This document shows, piece after piece, positions 38,781-42,011 of a DNA stretch of 42,011 bases. Location of the stretch: positions 1-42,011 of IMG/VR virus record IMGVR_UViG_3300010373_001371, one strand, 5' to 3'. Position numbers and translations under genes: made by a program. Positions within the stretch are counted from its first letter, which is position 1. Each line of letters starts with the position of its first letter. The notes under the pieces are model-generated. The model did no database searches and was not told the DNA's origin. It saw only the letters and a program-made list of their open reading frames with translations. The stretch is from a virus.

Positions 38781-39691
38781 AGTTCACCTCCTGTACCGGA
38801 ATCGATGCCATGGCGGCGCATGCTTTCCGCCTGGGCCGCGTGGTCGCCGGCACGGTCAAGTCCGGCGAGTTGGAATTTGTCCTTGGCGGCCGGCGTGCCT
38901 GTAGCGCTGCGTTCTCCACGTTCGCCGCGCTCATTCCTCACCCAGTTGCGCCAGGTGGCCAGCCAATCGAGCTTGCGGCCCTTGGCGCCCGGTTGCGCAA
39001 TCCAGTAGTCGGCAAAACGCACGGCCACGGCCAGCGGTTCCAGATCAGGGCGTTCTGCCTTGCAGAAGGCAATTTCGCGCTCTCCCGGTTGCCAGTCTTG
39101 CGGCAAGCGCGTGGCGCCGCCCTCTGCTTTTGCGGGGGACTTCTTTTCTTCTCTTTTCTTTTCTTCTCTAGGTAACGCCGGGGTAACGGTGAGGGCGTTA
39201 GCTGTTTCGCTCGACCCTGTGCTACCGGTCTTGCCGTCGGCAAAATTGGCAGAGGCGTTGGCGCCAGTCGCGGCGTCATTGCCTATCTGGGTCGCTGCAC
39301 GAGTCGCCCCGTTACCTTCTGCGTTGCTTTCCCTGCCGCGCTCCCCCCGGCTTTTGAAGTTGGCCACCCGTTCCGCCGTCAATGCGCGGTCTTTCGCAGT
39401 CTTGCCGTTGTGCCGCTGGAAGTGCGGCAGGTGCGAGCCAGCCGCATCGGCCACCAGCCAGCCCACCGTCACCATGGCCTGGGCAAAGCCGCTTACGCCA
39501 CAGATGCGGTCAAGCAGGGCCGTGGTAACGCAGGGCGCGTTACCATCGACCGTGTGCTGGTCAAACCAGCGCCAGATCTTGAGCAGCTTGCCCACGGTCA
39601 GGTCGGGGTCGTCCCAGCCCAGCGCCGCGGTGATGGCGAACACTTCCGGTTTTTCCGGGGTGTTTGCTTCAAATTTCAGCCAGCCGACCAT
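38777..39691 (-). CDS. Phage replication protein (304 aa)
   Basis: The N-terminal 110 residues have a winged-helix pattern of the type found in phage replication initiators (WLKFEANTPEKPEVFAI, then GKLLKIWRWFDQHT, then GWLVADAAGSHLPHFQRHNG). A Gly/Ala/Asn linker follows, then a C-terminal DnaT-like region (CKAERPDLEPLAVAVRFADY, then KGRKLDWLATWRNWVRNE). It lies just before the DnaC-like loader and overlaps it, the standard arrangement of an origin-binding protein and loader. AGGAAAGAGG precedes the ATG. Replication is firm by synteny; origin binding is inferred. Confidence 0.75.
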   Translation of the reverse strand: MVGWLKFEANTPEKPEVFAITAALGWDDPDLTVGKLLKIWRWFDQHTVDGNAPCVTTALLDRICGVSGFAQAMVTVGWLVADAAGSHLPHFQRHNGKTAKDRALTAERVANFKSRGERGRESNAEGNGATRAATQIGNDAATGANASANFADGKTGSTGSSETANALTVTPALPREEKKREEKKSPAKAEGGATRLPQDWQPGEREIAFCKAERPDLEPLAVAVRFADYWIAQPGAKGRKLDWLATWRNWVRNERGERGERSATGTPAAKDKFQLAGLDRAGDHAAQAESMRRHGIDSGTGGEL

Positions 39692-39724
39692 CCTCTTTCC
39701 TCTCTCTCAACGTTTTTTGGAACC

Positions 39725-39811
39725 GGTTCAAAAAGCCCATGGCTAGGCGGAGTGCCGAAGACAGTACGTTTAAGTACGGCGAGGCATGACAACAACGCCA
39801 TGGGCTTTTTT
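39725..39811. terminator. 14-bp inverted repeat/terminator-like structure after the NinG-like gene
   Basis: AAAAAGCCCATGGC (from 39730) and GCCATGGGCTTTTT (to 39809) are perfect inverted repeats separated by about 50 nt that contain a second small palindrome with GTAC arms. T runs flank the structure on both strands. It begins at the NinG-like stop codon. It may be a bidirectional terminator or a small structured RNA. Confidence 0.6.
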
Positions 39812-40388
39812 AAACGGTTCTCAATGCTTTCAATTTGTTCTTGTAGGTCAGCTTGATAGCCTTCAATTCCTCAATCGACCAGGTGCGCGGCGTCTGGTCC
39901 GCTTCCAGTGCCTCGACCGCCTGCACACCAATGCGCGCAATCAAGCCGATGCGGTAATCCACCGCGCGCCCTGCGCCCCAGCGGTTGCATTGCTTGCGCT
40001 GCGCCCACACGTTGTTTTCCACAAAGCGCAGGTGCGGCGCGGAACCGCGGCTGCGGTAATGCCCCGCGTCGACCTTGTTGCCGGACCAGTCCAGCGCATG
40101 GCCGCAACAGATGCAGCGGTAACCAGCAATGCGGCAGAGTTCGCGGCGGTAGGCATTGAAGGCGCTCTGCGCTTCACGCAGCCAGGCGTGTTGCGGTTTC
40201 AATTTCTCGCGCCGCACACGATCCACCAACCGTTGCTGCTTCAGTGCCTCGCTGCGTTCCCGGGCGCGCAAGCGGTTCGACCATTCGGCCGCGCATTCCA
40301 GGCTGCACACGCGGGCGCCGGGGCGAAAAACTTCCTTCGCCTTGCACACGGTGCATTGCCGAGGTGTACCGCTCTTGCGTGCACTCAC
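39810..40388 (-). CDS. ninG: NinG-like recombination protein (192 aa, GTG start)
   Basis: The N-terminal zinc-finger pair (PRQCTVCKA, then VCSLECAAEW: Cys12, Cys15, Cys28 and Cys32) and the C-terminal HNH-like part (YRCICCGHALDW, DAGHYRSRGS, NNVWAQRKQCNRW) match NinG/Rap proteins, which act in Red-type recombination in lambdoid phages. I chose the GTG at 40388 because it overlaps the stop of the upstream gene (GTGA). A TTG at 40433 would add 15 residues without family support. Confidence 0.85.
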   Translation of the reverse strand: MSARKSGTPRQCTVCKAKEVFRPGARVCSLECAAEWSNRLRARERSEALKQQRLVDRVRREKLKPQHAWLREAQSAFNAYRRELCRIAGYRCICCGHALDWSGNKVDAGHYRSRGSAPHLRFVENNVWAQRKQCNRWGAGRAVDYRIGLIARIGVQAVEALEADQTPRTWSIEELKAIKLTYKNKLKALRTV

Positions 40389-40675
40389 CCACGCCCCCGC
40401 GCCCAATACCAGACGAAGAAGCGGCGCAGCCAATACCCGCGCTTCAAACTCAACAGCGTGAACAGCAGCGTCACCAGCAGGTTGCTCACGGCCGGCATGG
40501 GCATGCCCACCATGGGATAAATCACGAAGCCGGCCGCGAAGTTCGTAATGAAGCCGAACGTGGTTTGCACCATCGTCTCAATCAGCGACTGCCAGCGCGA
40601 CTGCACTTGTGGCCGGCCATGCGCCTGCCGCGTCGGTGCTGCAGGCAGATCCGCAACATGGGTCAGGGTTTTCAT
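40385..40675 (-). CDS. DUF7220-like small membrane protein (96 aa)
   Basis: The product carries the pattern VQSRWQSLIETMVQTTFGF, a hydrophobic core (FVIYPMVGMPMPAVSNLLVT) and LFTLLSLKRGYWLRRFF. This is the layout of DUF7220-type phage membrane proteins: two membrane segments and a conserved RGY/RSY-RRF end. Its function is unknown. It lies between two early zinc-motif genes. Confidence 0.7.
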   Translation of the reverse strand: MKTLTHVADLPAAPTRQAHGRPQVQSRWQSLIETMVQTTFGFITNFAAGFVIYPMVGMPMPAVSNLLVTLLFTLLSLKRGYWLRRFFVWYWARGRG

Positions 40676-40678
40676 GGT

Positions 40679-40930
40679 TCAGACCACGCATTCGATGCTG
40701 GGCGTCATGTCCAGAGCCAGGGTGCGCAGCACCGCCTGCGAGCGGGCAGCGAGTTGCGCCATTGAATCGATGCAATGCCCGCACACCGATTCGCTGCGGT
40801 TCAAGATCGCCCGCACCTCGGGGGCACCGCAGCGATTGCATGCGACGGTGGCCAGATTGCTTGGTTTTGTAGCGGCAAGCCGCGCGCCGGGCCAGCCCGC
40901 CTGGGCAGCCCTGTTCTGTGCAACATTCAT
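40679..40930 (-). CDS. Small zinc-motif early protein (83 aa)
   Basis: Four cysteines are arranged as CNRC and CGHC (ACNRCGAPEVRAIL, SESVCGHCIDSM), likely a zinc ribbon. Helices on both sides would support DNA or protein contacts. AAGGAG lies six nt before the ATG and directly follows the Cro-like gene stop. No named family. Confidence 0.65.
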   Translation of the reverse strand: MNVAQNRAAQAGWPGARLAATKPSNLATVACNRCGAPEVRAILNRSESVCGHCIDSMAQLAARSQAVLRTLALDMTPSIECVV

Positions 40931-41218
40931 TTAGTTCTCCTTATGGTTCGCCGTGATCAAGTCCCTGAAAGCCGCCACCGCTACCGATACCGCCCTGCCC
41001 TCAGCCAGGTCGGGCCAGATGTTCGCGCAGGTCTTGGGAAACAATTCCCGCCGCGTGACCGCCCCGCCGGTGGCCAGTTCGATCGGCCAGCCGTATTTCT
41101 CCGGAATCGGGCGCGAGCCATCGGCCCAGCGCGATACATCGGGCGCAAACACGCCCACCGCCTTGGCAAGCTGCGCTTGCCGGCCCCGCTTTGCGGAAAG
41201 GTAGGTTTTCAAGTCCAT
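40931..41218 (-). CDS. Cro/YdaS-like transcriptional regulator (95 aa)
   Basis: A small helix-turn-helix protein: LKTYLSAKRGRQAQLAKAVG, then VFAPDVSRWADGSRPIPEKY. The residues AQLAKAVGVFAPDVSRWADG form the HTH. The pattern matches YdaS/Cro-type proteins encoded opposite CI-type repressors. It is expected to bind the three operators and favour lytic growth. The start lies downstream of a good promoter (TTGCAT-16-TATACT). Confidence 0.82.
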   Translation of the reverse strand: MDLKTYLSAKRGRQAQLAKAVGVFAPDVSRWADGSRPIPEKYGWPIELATGGAVTRRELFPKTCANIWPDLAEGRAVSVAVAAFRDLITANHKEN

Positions 41219-41225
41219 AGGTCGA

Positions 41226-41253
41226 AGTATAGCAAATGGCTATATTTATGCAA
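41226..41253 (-). promoter_or_regulatory. Promoter of the Cro-like gene
   Basis: On the minus strand TTGCAT (41248-41253) and TATACT (41226-41231) are separated by 16 nt. Operator 1 overlaps the -10 and operator 2 the -35, so repressor binding would block it. Confidence 0.75.
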
Positions 41254-41291
41254 TAGCCTTTTGCATATTTATTTGCATAGCAGATTGCTAT
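41229..41291. promoter_or_regulatory. Three operators with 24-bp spacing
   Basis: ATAGCA-AAT-GGCTAT (41229-41243), ATAGCC-TTT-TGCATA (41253-41267) and ATAGCA-GAT-TGCTAT (41277-41291) share a 15-bp palindromic consensus. Their starts are exactly 24 bp apart. Site 3 is a perfect palindrome and lies near the repressor start; site 1 covers the cro-type -10. The layout is analogous to the lambda right operator. Confidence 0.8.
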
Positions 41292-41303
41292 AGATTTGAA
41301 AAC

Positions 41304-42011
41304 ATGAAAACCAACGACGAAATCAGGCGCCTGCGCCTGCTCAAGGCGGCGGAAATCGCCGGCAGCATGGCCAAGCTGGCCGAGCTGGCCGACTGCAACC
41401 CCGTCTACCTGAGCCAGATCAAGAACATGACCCCGCGCGGCACCAGGAAGACGCCCACGCTCATGGGCGACGAACTGGCGCGCAAGATCGAGATCGCGAT
41501 CAAGAAACCGCGCGGCTGGATGGATGAAGGCAGCGACATCGAGATCACCGGCTTCGCCGCCGCCACCCTGCCCGGCGAAATCGAGATCCCCCAGTTCGAC
41601 GTGCGCGGCAGCATGGGCCACGGCAAGCTGCTGCTCGACGGCCAGCCCGGCATCATCCGCAACTGGAACGTCGACGAAGAATGGGTCAACAGCAATGTAC
41701 CCAAGCACACCGGCCTCAAGAACCTGTGCATCGTCACCGGCTTCGGCGACTCGATGTTGCCGATGTTCAACCCGGGCGACCCGCTACTGGTCGACTGCGG
41801 CGTAACCGAAGCCGACCACGACGCAGTCTATTTTTTCCGCGTCAACGACCACGGCTACATCAAGCGCCTGCAACGCATCCCCAAAGGCCCGGGCACGGTA
41901 ATGCGCGCCAAGTCAAAGAACCCGGACTACGATTCGTTTGATATCGATGAGACGATGGATTTCCAGGTGTTGGGGAAGGTGTTGATTGTCTGGCGTAGTG
42001 AGCGGTTTTGA
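41304..42011 (+). CDS. CI-like repressor with S24 peptidase domain (235 aa)
   Basis: The N-terminal domain (about 1-70) is a HTH: AKLAELADCNPVYLSQIKNM. The C-terminal domain has the S24/LexA pattern with GDSMLPMFNPGD (Ser150 nucleophile) and GYIKRLQRIP (Lys187). This protein maintains lysogeny and may be inactivated by RecA-assisted self-cleavage. The linker 73-105 has no obvious Ala-Gly cleavage dipeptide, so induction may differ or use another site. Translation starts close to the operators. The stop is the last codon of the window. Confidence 0.88.
   Translation: MKTNDEIRRLRLLKAAEIAGSMAKLAELADCNPVYLSQIKNMTPRGTRKTPTLMGDELARKIEIAIKKPRGWMDEGSDIEITGFAAATLPGEIEIPQFDVRGSMGHGKLLLDGQPGIIRNWNVDEEWVNSNVPKHTGLKNLCIVTGFGDSMLPMFNPGDPLLVDCGVTEADHDAVYFFRVNDHGYIKRLQRIPKGPGTVMRAKSKNPDYDSFDIDETMDFQVLGKVLIVWRSERF

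Noticed and set aside
1-42011. Integrase, attachment sites and tRNA genes
   Set aside because: I looked for them on both strands and found no tyrosine or serine recombinase motifs and no tRNA-like fold; they may lie outside the window.

Overview
The window reads as a nearly complete tailed-phage genome, most likely a prophage, in a high-GC betaproteobacterium. The repeat families, the codon bias and the overall gene style suggest Oxalobacteraceae (Massilia, Duganella or Janthinobacterium group); that host call is inference. Almost every gene lies on the minus strand. The exceptions are the CI-like repressor at the right end and a two-gene cassette near 25.3-26.4 kb. No integrase, attachment site, tRNA or CRISPR array was seen, so the true prophage ends are not defined here.

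Read in the direction of transcription, from high to low coordinates: (1) an immunity switch at 40.9-42.0 kb holds a CI/S24 repressor, a divergent Cro/YdaS-like regulator and three operators spaced exactly 24 bp apart. (2) An early region at 36.9-40.9 kb holds a NinG-like protein, a replication protein, a DnaC-like helicase loader, a small winged-helix protein and a zinc-finger candidate late antiterminator. (3) A self-contained HipA-like kinase/DUF3037 pair at 35.2-36.9 kb has its own terminator. (4) The packaging and head genes at 20.5-34.8 kb include small and large terminase, portal, scaffold, an N4-gp56-like major capsid protein and small virion proteins. (5) The tail and fibre genes at 13.6-20.5 kb include a connector, a P22 gp10-like hub and two fibres sharing a C-terminal domain. 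(6) Candidate internal or ejection proteins lie at 9.3-13.6 kb. (7) An accessory block lies at 1.8-9.3 kb. (8) Holin-like and GH73 lysis genes lie at 0.8-1.6 kb, followed by one or two small terminal genes.

The most interesting part is the accessory block. Three proteins begin with the same short region (GIINGAR followed by an AQKNAA-type helix) and end in three unrelated enzyme domains: a Cys/His peptidase-like domain, a protein-kinase-like fold and an HEIGH zinc metallopeptidase. They are interleaved with candidate immunity genes: two paralogous cytosolic proteins, a SUKH-like protein and three paralogous secreted four-cysteine proteins. The same GII-x-GA-R/M motif occurs in three neighbouring candidate ejection proteins. 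I infer a polymorphic toxin/immunity array whose toxins may be loaded into the virion and delivered with it.

The second unusual feature is a set of large structured repeats at several intergenic sites. Each is about 280-360 bp, often preceded by CTCCCCTCTCCCGC-type palindromes. The long hairpin inside them changes sequence on both arms together between copies. One inverted pair flanks an AT-rich plus-strand two-gene cassette (membrane/zinc-ribbon protein plus a HEPN-like RX4H protein), which looks like an acquired defence or abortive-infection module.
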